In this document: one piece after another, positions 16,687-25,144 of the stretch
How the letters are laid out: the number at the start of each line of letters is the position of its first letter
How positions within the stretch are numbered: position 1 is the first letter of the stretch
NCBI GenBank assembly: GCA_963800705.1
Contig: CAWDBV010000007.1
Span: 248,001-312,000 of the forward strand
Direction: 5' to 3'
Length of the DNA stretch: 64,000 bases
Source: CAWDBV01 sp963800705
GTDB taxonomy: Bacteria; Actinomycetota; Thermoleophilia; Solirubrobacterales; 70-9
Program-made: the position numbers and the translations under genes
Notes under the pieces: generated by a model
What the model was told of the DNA's origin: nothing
Database searches by the model: none
The model's input: only the letters and a program-made list of their open reading frames with translations

Positions 16687-17751
16687 CTACTCGCCCCAAC
16701 GGAAGCCGGTCCGGCTCGGAGCCGGATCGAGCGGGCTGGTCGGAAGCCCGGGCTTCGAGGAGACCTCGGGGTTGTTGAAGCCCGACGGCGCGACGTCGTT
16801 GGGCGTGTCCGGGTGGAAGACCGAGGCCAGGTACTGGATGTGGCCGCGGCCGACGCCGAGCTCGGATTGGCCGCCGCCGTAGGCGCCGATCCCTTCGGCC
16901 TCGCAGTAGTCGTAGCCCTCGAACAGGTTCGAGAGCGGGCCGAACCGCGACGGCTTGATGTTGATCACCCGCGGCTTCCACTCGAGCGACTCGATGTCGG
17001 CGACCGAGTGGATCGGCGCGTCCCAGGTGATCCGGCCGGCGATCGGCTCGAGGATCGGCCGCGTCTCGTCGTTGACGTCGGGGTCCTCGATCCAGGCGTC
17101 GGGGAAGGTCTCGATCACCTTCTTGTAGAGGACGGGATCGGTCTCGACGTCGACCGGTGTCCCCCTGTACAGGCCTTTGAGATCGAGCGAGTCGACGGCC
17201 CCGGTCTCGCGCAGCTCCTCGATCAGCTCATCGGTCCAGTCGTTGGTCGGGTCGAGCTTGAAGCGCATCTCGGGGTAGTTGGCGAGCACTCGCTTCAGCG
17301 GTTCGATCGAAGAGGGTTTCTCCTCGGACCCGAGGCGCATCGAGACGACGAAGTTGACCGGCCGTGGCTTGCGGCCGAGCACCTCGTGCAGCGGCTCGCC
17401 GGCCTGGCGCAGCGCCAGGTCGAGCGCCGCGCTCTCGAACGCCCAGCGCCGGTAGTCGCGCATCTCTTCGTGCTCGGGCGGGGCGGGGAAGAGCTCGAGG
17501 CCGTCGAGCAGCTCCGAGAAGCTCGCGATCGTGTGCTCTCCGGCGAGATCGTGGGCGGGCCCAGCGTCCTGGAAAGCGATCTGATCGAGCGCCCCGTATA
17601 CGACGTCCTCGCCGAGCCCTTCCTCACCGGCGCCGCGCAGGTGGATGATCGTCGTCAGGCGCTCAAAGCTCCCGGAGGAGAGCTCGAGCCCCTCGAGCTC
17701 GTAGCTTTCGATCTCGAGCGGCAGCTCGGCGATCTTGTCGTAGGTCGGCAC
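16687..17751 (-). CDS. enolase-superfamily protein (mandelate racemase/muconate lactonizing-like)
   Basis: A 354-residue protein with an N-terminal capping domain and a C-terminal barrel. The three predicted metal ligands fall on successive strands: FKLDPTNDW (Asp), WIEDPDVN (Glu) and ITWDAPI (Asp), followed by NIKPSRFG, where the Lys is a likely catalytic base. These motifs place it in the superfamily that abstracts the alpha proton of carboxylates. The specific reaction is unknown and no pathway neighbour helps. It precedes ferritin by 11 bases on the same strand. Confidence 0.85.
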   Translation of the reverse strand: MPTYDKIAELPLEIESYELEGLELSSGSFERLTTIIHLRGAGEEGLGEDVVYGALDQIAFQDAGPAHDLAGEHTIASFSELLDGLELFPAPPEHEEMRDYRRWAFESAALDLALRQAGEPLHEVLGRKPRPVNFVVSMRLGSEEKPSSIEPLKRVLANYPEMRFKLDPTNDWTDELIEELRETGAVDSLDLKGLYRGTPVDVETDPVLYKKVIETFPDAWIEDPDVNDETRPILEPIAGRITWDAPIHSVADIESLEWKPRVINIKPSRFGPLSNLFEGYDYCEAEGIGAYGGGQSELGVGRGHIQYLASVFHPDTPNDVAPSGFNNPEVSSKPGLPTSPLDPAPSRTGFRWGE

Positions 17752-17805
17752 GGGCGGCGCAATATAGTCGGCAGCCGACTTCCCACGACAAGGAGATGAG
17801 ACGAG

Positions 17806-18489
17806 ATGCCACTCGACGCTGAGTCAGGCAAGGGGCTGAAGGCGCTGGGCCTCAACTGCACCTTGAAGAAGTCCCCGGAGACCTCGCACACCGAGGCGCT
17901 CATGCAGCGGGTCATGGACCTGCTCGCCGAGCACGGGGTCGAGACCGAGATCATCCGCCCGGTCGACTACGCGATCGCCTTCGGCGTCAGCTCCGACGAG
18001 GGCGACGGTGATGAGTGGCCTAGGATCCTCGAGAAGGTGAAGGCCGCCGACATCCTGCTGATGGGGATGTCGATCTGGTTCGGGCACCGCTCGAGCGTCA
18101 TGCAGCAGGTGATCGAGCGCCTCGACGGCACCTACGAGGAGACCAACGAAGTCGGCCAGTACCCGCTCTACAACAAGGTCGCGGGCGTCGTCGTGACCGG
18201 CAACGAGGACGGAGCGCACGCCTGCGCCGAGTCGACGCTCTTCAACATGACCCACCTCGGCTGCGTCGTGCCGCCGAACGTCGACACCTACTGGGTCGGC
18301 GACGCGGGCCCCGGCCCCTCCTACCTCGACGCGGGCGGCCCCGAGCACCCCTACACGCAGCGGACCTCGAGCTGGTGCGCGCACAACCTGCTCCACATGG
18401 CGCGGATCCTCAAGGACAATCCGATCCCGCCCGAGGGCAACACGCTCGCCGAGATGGACATGGGCGACGAGGTGATGCACGGCGGATAG
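17806..18489 (+). CDS. flavodoxin-family / NADPH-dependent FMN reductase-like protein
   Basis: A 227-residue flavodoxin-fold protein. The first strand and phosphate-binding loop are GLNCTLKKSPETSHTEAL, then LLMGMSIWFGHRSSVMQQVIERLDG, then VAGVVVTGNEDGAHACAEST for FMN contacts. These match the flavodoxin-like NAD(P)H-dependent oxidoreductases (WrbA-related). The AAGGAGATGAGACG ribosome site sits directly upstream of the ATG. The zinc alcohol dehydrogenase follows 12 bases after the stop and is probably co-transcribed. Confidence 0.88.
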   Translation: MPLDAESGKGLKALGLNCTLKKSPETSHTEALMQRVMDLLAEHGVETEIIRPVDYAIAFGVSSDEGDGDEWPRILEKVKAADILLMGMSIWFGHRSSVMQQVIERLDGTYEETNEVGQYPLYNKVAGVVVTGNEDGAHACAESTLFNMTHLGCVVPPNVDTYWVGDAGPGPSYLDAGGPEHPYTQRTSSWCAHNLLHMARILKDNPIPPEGNTLAEMDMGDEVMHGG

Positions 18490-18501
18490 GGTGCCCGTTC
18501 A

Positions 18502-19515
18502 ATGAAGCAACTCACCTTCGTCGAGAAGGGGAAGCTCGAATGGCGCGAGGCTGAGGACCCGAAGCTCGAGGGCGATGGCGAGGCGCTCGTCAAGCCGCTC
18601 GCGGTCGCGACCTGCGACCTCGACCTGCTTCTCGTGCGAGGCCTCGCCCCGGCCGACGAACCGTTCCCGTTCGGGCACGAGTGCGTTGCCGAGGTGACCG
18701 AGGTCGGCGATGCGGTCAGCGCGGTGAAGCCCGGAGACCTGGTCAGCGTCCCGTTCCAGATCTCCTGCGGTGAGTGCGACCGCTGCCGCCGCGGCCACAC
18801 GGGCAACTGCGAGCGGGTAGAGCGGATGGCGATGTACGGGCTGCCGATGGGGACCAACTACGGCGGCTTTCTGAGCGACTCGGCGCGGGTCCCGTTCGCC
18901 GAGGAGATGCTGGTCCCGGTCCCCGACGGGATCGAGCCCGCCTCGGTCGCCAGCGTCTCGGACAACATCCCCGACGCCTGGCGGACCGTCGGCCCGCAGC
19001 TCGACGAGCGTCCCGGCTCCCCGATCCTGATCTGCGCCAGCGGCGCCTCGATCGCGCTCTACGCGGTTTCGATCGCGCTCGCGCTCGGTGCCGAGCGCGT
19101 CGACCTCGCCGGCGGCAACAGCTACCTGCGCGGCAAGGCGGAGGAGCTCGGGGCCAACCTGCTCGAGGAGGAGTTCCCTACCCGCCACAAGCCGCTCTAC
19201 CCGATCACGGTCGACGCGAGCGCCGATCCGGCCGGGCTCGCCTGTGCGCTGCGCTCGACGGAGCCGGACGGGATCTGCACCAGCATCGGGATCTACTTCA
19301 ACGACCCGACCCCGGTGCCGCTGCTCGAGATGTACACGAAGGGGATCCGCTTCCACACCGGGCGCGTGCACGCGCGGCCGGCGATCGAGCCGCTCCTCGA
19401 CCTGGTCCGCGAGGGCGAGTTCAAGCCCGAGCTGATCACCGCCGAGACTGCCGACTGGGACGACTCCGCCGAGGCGATCGCCGGCCACCGCGGCAAGCTC
19501 GTGATCACGCGCTAG
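18502..19515 (+). CDS. zinc-dependent medium-chain alcohol dehydrogenase
   Basis: A 337-residue MDR enzyme that oxidises an alcohol with NAD(P). The catalytic zinc contact is in FGHECV, and the structural zinc loop has four Cys in ISCGECDRCRRGHTGNC. The cofactor-binding segment ICASGASIALYAVSIALALGAERVDL is weaker than the usual GxGxxG, so cofactor preference is unclear. The usual first catalytic Cys is in ATCDLDL. It follows the flavodoxin-family reductase. Confidence 0.9.
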   Translation: MKQLTFVEKGKLEWREAEDPKLEGDGEALVKPLAVATCDLDLLLVRGLAPADEPFPFGHECVAEVTEVGDAVSAVKPGDLVSVPFQISCGECDRCRRGHTGNCERVERMAMYGLPMGTNYGGFLSDSARVPFAEEMLVPVPDGIEPASVASVSDNIPDAWRTVGPQLDERPGSPILICASGASIALYAVSIALALGAERVDLAGGNSYLRGKAEELGANLLEEEFPTRHKPLYPITVDASADPAGLACALRSTEPDGICTSIGIYFNDPTPVPLLEMYTKGIRFHTGRVHARPAIEPLLDLVREGEFKPELITAETADWDDSAEAIAGHRGKLVITR

Positions 19516-19571
19516 GCGGCGCAAGCGCGGCCCATATTCCTGTGGCGTGTTCCGCGCGTAGCGCCGCCGTT

Positions 19572-20615
19572 TTATACCGCGGGCCGCAGGTACTGGAGCA
19601 GCGGCTGAGCGAGCAGCGAGCGCATCGAGTCCTCGGTCGCCCAGAACAGGAAGGCGCCGGCGCCGCGATGCAGCCCGGTCGCGATGCAGTTCGCCGCCGA
19701 GCCGACCGAGACGTTTCGGACCGGCAGCGGGTCGGACGGGCTCGGGGTCTCGCTGAACGAGATCTGCACCGAGAGGTTGGCGAGGTTCGGCTTCGCGGGT
19801 TTGCGCAAGCGTTTGCGCACCTTCACCTTGCGGACCTTGCCGCCGCGGTGTCGCTTGCGGCGCACGGTCTTGAAGCGGTACTGGCGGAAGAGCGCCTTGA
19901 GGCGGTGACTGAAAGGTTTGACGCCGAACATGCACGACTCCTGCGTCTGGACGCTCTGCGGCGCCACGTGGCGGCCGCCGAGGCTGCGGTTGCTGATGTC
20001 GATCGTCTGCGCGAGCTTGCCGTAGTCCCAGCCGTTCAGATTCGTGGGGGCGATCCCGACCCTTGTCTGAGCGGCCTCCGGGATCGCGGAGAGCGCGCCG
20101 CGGATCGACCCGGACCAGACCCGGATCCGCTTCACCGACGGCCCGAAGCGCCATGACCAGGGTTCCATTTCCGGGTTGAGGCCACGCGCGGCGTTCCAGT
20201 CGTCGGGCTCCCAGTCGAGCATCAGCGCGTGCATGTAGCGGTCGGCGAGTGCGTAGACGTAGCCCGGTCTGGTCGGGTCCGAGCCCTGGCCGTTGAGGGC
20301 GATGATTCGGTTGCAGGGGAAGACGGTGCGCAGGCGGTCGACGAGCAGGGCCTGCGTCTGGGGGCTCGAGTCGTCGAGGCGGTCCTGGAAGCGCGTGTTG
20401 ACGAGAAAGATGTCGTGGGCGCGGATTCGGCGCGCCATTCCGCCGGTCGCCTCGTCGAGGTTCGTGTACGCGTCGACGTTCTGCTCGTTCTGAATCCGGA
20501 TCAGCATCGTGAACCGCTTCAACGGTCCCCCCGAGAAGCTCAGCCCGCCCGGTTGCGGCGGGCAGCTCACCTCCTGGGCCTCTACGCGATCCGTGCTCGC
20601 CCCGGGAACGATCAC
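19572..20615 (-). CDS. secreted hypothetical protein, paralog of 20677-21888
   Basis: A protein of 347 residues from GTG 20615, and about 365 if the upstream signal-peptide region is included. I do not recognise its function. It shares most of its length with the neighbour: RIQNE/QNV..Y, HDIFLVNTRFQ, FPCNRIIALNG, DPTRPGYVYALAD, LMLDWEPDDW, GWDYGKLAQT, PQSVQTQESC, QYRFKT, then a Lys/Arg-rich insert, then LSVQ(I/L)SFSETP. The DWE motif and the alternating pattern suggest a TIM-barrel glycoside-hydrolase-like fold, but this is a guess. The n-region and most of the hydrophobic core of its signal peptide (RSRRRSSIPALAAIAAAV) lie upstream of GTG 20615, with only CTG 20669 or ATC 20672 as start. Confidence 0.75.
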   Translation of the reverse strand: MIVPGASTDRVEAQEVSCPPQPGGLSFSGGPLKRFTMLIRIQNEQNVDAYTNLDEATGGMARRIRAHDIFLVNTRFQDRLDDSSPQTQALLVDRLRTVFPCNRIIALNGQGSDPTRPGYVYALADRYMHALMLDWEPDDWNAARGLNPEMEPWSWRFGPSVKRIRVWSGSIRGALSAIPEAAQTRVGIAPTNLNGWDYGKLAQTIDISNRSLGGRHVAPQSVQTQESCMFGVKPFSHRLKALFRQYRFKTVRRKRHRGGKVRKVKVRKRLRKPAKPNLANLSVQISFSETPSPSDPLPVRNVSVGSAANCIATGLHRGAGAFLFWATEDSMRSLLAQPLLQYLRPAV

Positions 20616-20676
20616 GGCAGCGGCGATCGCCGCCAGCGCCGGAATCGAGGATCTGCGGCGGGACCGCAGGATCGCT

Positions 20677-21888
20677 CTAGGGGGTGGTCGTAGTGGTGGT
20701 GGTCGTCGGCGGCTGCGGCGGCGGCGGCGGGCGCAGCGCGGCGAGCGTCGGCTGCGCGAACAGCGCCCGCATCGCGTCCTCTGAGGAGTAGAAGAAGTAG
20801 GAGCCGAAGCCGAGGCCGAGGCCTGCGGCCAGGCAGGCGTCGGCCTGCTGCGGCGAGACGGCGGTCAGCGGCAGCGCCGAGGCCGGGTTCGGCGTCTCGG
20901 TGAACGAGAGCTGGACGCTGAGGTTGTTGAGGTCGGGGCGCTTGCCCTTCTTGATCTTCTTCTTCTTCGTCATCGTGATCCTCTTGATCTTGCCCTTGAC
21001 CCGCTTCTTCGTAACCTTCGTGATCGTCTTGAAGCGGTACTGGTCCCTGAGCGCAGCGAGGCGGGAGGCGAAGCCGGACGCACCGCCCTTGTGGCAGGCG
21101 CCCTGCGTCTGGACGCTCTGCAGGCCGGCGTGGCGACCGAGGCGGGCGTTGTTGACGTCGGCCGCGGTCGCGACCTGGCCGTAGTCCCAGCCGGGGAAGT
21201 CGTTGGGGATGATGCCGCCGTGGGTGCCCGCGGCCTGCGGGAGCGAGGAAAGGGTGGTGTTCATCTGCGCGAAGAAGCGGTTGATCCGCTTCAGGCTCTT
21301 CGGGGCGAACGTGGTCGTGAACGGAGGCAGGCTCTGGAACTGCTGCGCAGCCGACCAGTCCATCAGCTCCCAGTCGATCATCAGCCCGAAGAGGCCCTGG
21401 TCGGCGAGCGCGTAGATGTAGCCGGGCTGGGTCGGGTCGGCGCTGAGTCCGTTGAGGCCGATAATCCGGTTACAGGGGAAGGCGGTCCGAAGCGCCGTTA
21501 CCAGCGGCACCTGCGCGGCCGGGTTCGAGGTCCCGGCGCTGTTCTGGAAGCGGGTGTTGATGACGAAGATGTCCTGGAAGCGGATCCGCTGCGCGAGGCC
21601 ACCCTTGGTCTCGTCGGGCTGGATGTAGGTGTTGACGTTCGCCTGGTTCTGGATCCGGTACATGATCGTCGGGCGCAGGCTGGGATCGGTGGAGGTGAGC
21701 GTCGGCGGCAGCGTCGGGCACGAGATCCGCGGCTTGTAGGCGCCGGTCGGAGAGGTCACGATCGGCGGCTTCGGAGTGGCCGCGGCGGCGTTCGCGGCGA
21801 GCAGCGCGCAGGCGAACAGCGCCAGCGCAGTGGTCGCGCTCAGCAAGAGGCCTCGGTGGCCCGGACGAGACGGGGTGATGCCTGCCAT
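20677..21888 (-). CDS. secreted hypothetical protein with internal Lys-rich insert
   Basis: A 403-residue exported protein of unknown function. The signal peptide (RPGHRGLLLSATTALALFACALLAANAAAA) ends near residue 36. The central domain matches the neighbour at 19572-20615 (IQNQANVNTYIQPDETKGG, FPCNRIIGLNG, DPTQPGYIYALADQG, LMIDWELMDW). A Lys-rich segment (TKKRVKGKIKRITMTKKKK and more) interrupts the domain near residues 285-310. The C-terminus is Pro/Gln/Thr repeats. The stop (20677-20679) is five to eight bases ahead of the paralog, so the two are coupled. A TACGTT box lies eight bases before the ATG, so it may be leaderless. Confidence 0.78.
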   Translation of the reverse strand: MAGITPSRPGHRGLLLSATTALALFACALLAANAAAATPKPPIVTSPTGAYKPRISCPTLPPTLTSTDPSLRPTIMYRIQNQANVNTYIQPDETKGGLAQRIRFQDIFVINTRFQNSAGTSNPAAQVPLVTALRTAFPCNRIIGLNGLSADPTQPGYIYALADQGLFGLMIDWELMDWSAAQQFQSLPPFTTTFAPKSLKRINRFFAQMNTTLSSLPQAAGTHGGIIPNDFPGWDYGQVATAADVNNARLGRHAGLQSVQTQGACHKGGASGFASRLAALRDQYRFKTITKVTKKRVKGKIKRITMTKKKKIKKGKRPDLNNLSVQLSFTETPNPASALPLTAVSPQQADACLAAGLGLGFGSYFFYSSEDAMRALFAQPTLAALRPPPPPQPPTTTTTTTTP

Positions 21889-21954
21889 CACTTGAAAACG
21901 TAACCAGGGAGGTGTGGCGAAGTTGCGGGATTTCTTTCAGTTCCCTAACACCCA

Positions 21955-23430
21955 CTACTCGGCGTAGGGGTACCACCACTCCTTCGGGGCCAGCTCGCTC
22001 TCTATATGGACGTGCTTGGTCTCCTGGAAGGCCTCGAGCCCCTCGCGCCCGAGCTCGCGACCCAGCCCCGACTGTTTGAAGCCGCCGAACGGCCCCGCGT
22101 CGTTGTCGGTGAGCGGATCGTTGAACCACACCGTCCCCGCCTTGATCTCGCGCATGCAACGCAGGATCGTCTTGAAGTTCTGGGTGTAGACGTTGGCCCC
22201 GAGCCCGAAGCGGGTCGAGTTGGCTAGCTCGATCGCCTCGTCGAGCGAGCTCACCGGGACCAGCGGCGCCACCGGCCCGAACGTCTCCTCGCGAAGCAGC
22301 TCGGTCTCGGCCGGCGCCCCGGTAACCACCGCGGGGGCGAAGAAGTGCCCCTGCTCGTGGCCGGCGTCGCCGCCGCCGACCGCGACCTCGGCGCCGGCGC
22401 CGACCGCGGCCTCCACCTGCGCGGCGACCTTGTCACGCTGGGGGGCCGAGACCATCGGGCCGACGTCGGTCTTCGGATCGAGCGGGTCCCCGACCACGAG
22501 CCCCTTGGTGTGGTCGACGAACGCCTCGACGTAATCGTCGAAGATCTGCTCGGCGACGTAGAAGCGCTCCGCCGAGGTGCAGACCTGGCCGGCGTTCAGG
22601 AACGCCGCCCAGGCACCGCCCTTGGCGGCGACCTCGACCCCGCCGCCGCCCTCGGCCTGGGCGACGTCGGCACAGACGATGAACGGGTCCTTGCCCCCCA
22701 TCTCGAGATTGATCCGCGCGACGCGGTCGACGGCCGCGTGCGCGACCTTCTTTCCGGTCTCGACCGAGCCCGTGAAGGCGATGCAGTCGACGCGGTCGTC
22801 CTCGCTGATCGCGGCCCCGACTTCGCCGCCACCGGCGATCAGGTTGATGACCCCGTTCGGCAGGTGATCGAAACAGGGCGCAAGCATCAGCGTCGAGAGC
22901 GGGGTCAGCTCCGAGGGCTTTCCGACCACCGTGTTGCCGGCCGCGAGCGCCGGCGCGACCTTCCAGGCGAGCAGCAGCAGCGGGTAGTTCCAGGGCACGA
23001 TGCAGCCGACGACCCCCATCGGCTCCTTCAGCACGAGCGCCAGCTGCGAGGACTCGATCGGAGGGATCACCCGGCCGGCCGAGTCGCGGCCGATTTCGGC
23101 GTAGTAGTCGAGCGCCGCGGCGGTCCAGCCGACCTCGTCGGAGTTCTCGATCAGCGGCTTGCCGCCCTCCTTGGTCATCACCTCGGCGAGCTCGTCGGTG
23201 CGGGCCCGCATCTTCGCCGCCACCTCGTGCAGCATCTCGCCGCGCTCGCCCGCCGGCGTGTTGGCCCACTCGCGGGCCGCATCGCGCGCCGAGCCGATCG
23301 CGGCGTCGAGCTGCTCGTCGCTCGGCTGGGCGACGGTCGCGACCGTCGAGCCGTCGTAGGGGTTCTCCACCTCGAGCGGGTCGCCCGCCCCCTCGACCTG
23401 CTCGCCACCGATCAGCAGCCGGGTCTCCAT
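21955..23430 (-). CDS. aldehyde dehydrogenase (NAD(P)+), polyamine cluster
   Basis: A 491-residue aldehyde dehydrogenase superfamily enzyme. Visible motifs are VPWNYPLLLLAWK, GNTVVGKPSELTP, FTGSVETGKK, the catalytic Glu in NLEMGGKDPF, the catalytic Cys in NAGQVCTSAERF, and EETFGPVAPL. It would oxidise an aldehyde to its acid. It is the last gene of the minus operon with the polyamine importer and has a relative in the plus operon, so an aminoaldehyde is a likely substrate. The ATG at 23430 follows AGGGTGGGCGCG; a GTG at 23439 is the alternative start. Confidence 0.9.
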   Translation of the reverse strand: METRLLIGGEQVEGAGDPLEVENPYDGSTVATVAQPSDEQLDAAIGSARDAAREWANTPAGERGEMLHEVAAKMRARTDELAEVMTKEGGKPLIENSDEVGWTAAALDYYAEIGRDSAGRVIPPIESSQLALVLKEPMGVVGCIVPWNYPLLLLAWKVAPALAAGNTVVGKPSELTPLSTLMLAPCFDHLPNGVINLIAGGGEVGAAISEDDRVDCIAFTGSVETGKKVAHAAVDRVARINLEMGGKDPFIVCADVAQAEGGGGVEVAAKGGAWAAFLNAGQVCTSAERFYVAEQIFDDYVEAFVDHTKGLVVGDPLDPKTDVGPMVSAPQRDKVAAQVEAAVGAGAEVAVGGGDAGHEQGHFFAPAVVTGAPAETELLREETFGPVAPLVPVSSLDEAIELANSTRFGLGANVYTQNFKTILRCMREIKAGTVWFNDPLTDNDAGPFGGFKQSGLGRELGREGLEAFQETKHVHIESELAPKEWWYPYAE

Positions 23431-23440
23431 CGCGCCCACC

Positions 23441-24244
23441 CTAATGAGCAGCCATCGCCTCGGCGCGGCGCTGTTGCCAGAGGACGAGCGCGATCGCGAG
23501 CACGGTGACAGCGAAGAGCATCGTCGCGAGCACGTTCACCTGGACGGGAATCCCGCGCAGGCTGGCCCCGAAGATGTAGAGCGGGAAGGTAACGGTCGTC
23601 CCCGAGTTGAAGTTCGAGATCACGAAGTCGTCGAGCGAGAGCGCAAAGGCGAGCAGGGCGGCGGCGATGATCCCCGGGGCGAGCAGCGGCAGCGTCACGA
23701 GCCGAAAGGTGGTGAACGGCGTCGCGCCGAGGTCGGCCGCCGCCTCCTCGATCGAGCGGTCGAAGCCGATCAGCCGCGAGCGTACGACCACGACCACGAA
23801 GCTGATCGAGAACATGATGTGGGCGATCAAGAGCGTCGTGAAGCCGAGCTCGAAGTTGTAAGTGATGAACATCGAGAGCAGCGAGGCGCCGATCACGATC
23901 TCCGGCGTCGCCATCGGGAGGATGATCAGCAGGTTGGCCGCGCGTCGGCCGAGGAACTCGTAGCGGACGAGCGCCATCGCCATCAGCGTCCCGATTGCGG
24001 TCGAGAACAGGGTCGATAGCGCGGCGAGCTGAAGGCTCTTGCTCATCGAGTCGTTGACGGCCTGGTCGTCGAACGCGCCCTGCCAATACTCGAGCGTGAA
24101 GCCGTTGAACTCGAAGTCGAGCTCGCCCTGGGCATTGCCGGGGTCGAACGAGAACAGCGCGATGACGAAGATCGGCACCAGCATGTAGGCGACCGCAAAC
24201 CCCGCGTAGACAAGGAGGCCGTTTCGGCGCAGCCAGGCGATCAC
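23441..24244 (-). CDS. potC: polyamine ABC transporter permease, PotC-like
   Basis: A 267-residue inner-membrane permease with about six TMs. The EAA loop is seen as EEAAADLGATPFTTFRLVTLPLLAPGI, which docks with the ATPase. It is the second permease of a spermidine/putrescine-type importer. Its ATG overlaps the stop of the PotB-like gene (24241-24244), so the two permeases are translationally coupled. The aldehyde dehydrogenase follows 11 bases later. Confidence 0.9.
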   Translation of the reverse strand: MIAWLRRNGLLVYAGFAVAYMLVPIFVIALFSFDPGNAQGELDFEFNGFTLEYWQGAFDDQAVNDSMSKSLQLAALSTLFSTAIGTLMAMALVRYEFLGRRAANLLIILPMATPEIVIGASLLSMFITYNFELGFTTLLIAHIMFSISFVVVVVRSRLIGFDRSIEEAAADLGATPFTTFRLVTLPLLAPGIIAAALLAFALSLDDFVISNFNSGTTVTFPLYIFGASLRGIPVQVNVLATMLFAVTVLAIALVLWQQRRAEAMAAH

Positions 24245-25110
24245 GCCTTTCGCTCCTCTTCATCACCCATGAACGCGCCGGTGCCGGCGACGCGCAGGTA
24301 GACCACCACCACGGCGAGGATCGCGGCCATCATCATGAACGAGAGCGCCGCCGCCTCCGGGTAGTTGCGCTGCTCCAGATACAGGGACTGAATCACGTTG
24401 CCGATCATCGAGGTGCCGGTCCCGCCGAGGATCTCGGCGTTGATGTAGTCGCCGACCGCCGGAATGAAGGTGAGCAGCACGCCGGCGACGATGCCGGGCA
24501 TCGTGATCGGGAGCGTGACGCGCAGGAACGTCTGCACCGAGGACGCGTAGAGGTCCTTGCCGGCCTCGATCAGGCTGGTGTCGATGCGCTCGAGGCTGGC
24601 GTAGATCGGCAGGATCATGAACGGCAGAAAGTTGTAGGTGAGCCCCGCGATCACGGCCCCGCCGGTGGCGAGGACGCGGCCGTCGTCGCCGACCAGCGAC
24701 AGAGCCTGGAGGATCTCGACGACCGGGCTCGAGTCGGCGAGGATCGTCTTCCAGGCGATCGTCCTGATCAGGTACGTGGTGAAGAAGGGCGCGATCACCG
24801 CGAACAGCAGCAGCAGCTTCCAGCGCCCGGCTCGCAGCGCGATCGCGTAGGCGAGCGGATAGGCGATCAGCAGCGCCAGCAGCGTCGCCGTGCCGGCGTA
24901 GAGGAACGAGCGCAGCAGCTGGTCGGTGTTGCCCGAGAGCGCGTCGCCGTAATTCGCGATTTCGAACGCCGAGGTGAAGCCCTCGTTGAACGTCCCGGTG
25001 CGAAGCGACAGCTCCGCCATGAAGTACATCGGGACGACGAAGAACAGCGCCAGCCAGATCGCGCCCGGCCCGAGCAGCGAGTAGGGAACGAGGCGCCGGC
25101 GAAGGTTCAT
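24241..25110 (-). CDS. potB: polyamine ABC transporter permease, PotB-like
   Basis: A 289-residue permease with six predicted TMs and the EAA loop EAGKDLYASSVQTFLRVTLPITMPGI. The TYLIRTIAWKTIL segment after TM2 is typical of PotB/PotH. It pairs with the PotC-like protein to form the membrane channel of a polyamine importer. It follows the binding protein gene by 34 bases and overlaps the next gene by four bases. Confidence 0.9.
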   Translation of the reverse strand: MNLRRRLVPYSLLGPGAIWLALFFVVPMYFMAELSLRTGTFNEGFTSAFEIANYGDALSGNTDQLLRSFLYAGTATLLALLIAYPLAYAIALRAGRWKLLLLFAVIAPFFTTYLIRTIAWKTILADSSPVVEILQALSLVGDDGRVLATGGAVIAGLTYNFLPFMILPIYASLERIDTSLIEAGKDLYASSVQTFLRVTLPITMPGIVAGVLLTFIPAVGDYINAEILGGTGTSMIGNVIQSLYLEQRNYPEAAALSFMMMAAILAVVVVYLRVAGTGAFMGDEEERKA

Positions 25111-25144
25111 CGCCGGCGCCTCGCAATGCCTTGCGGCTCAGTGG

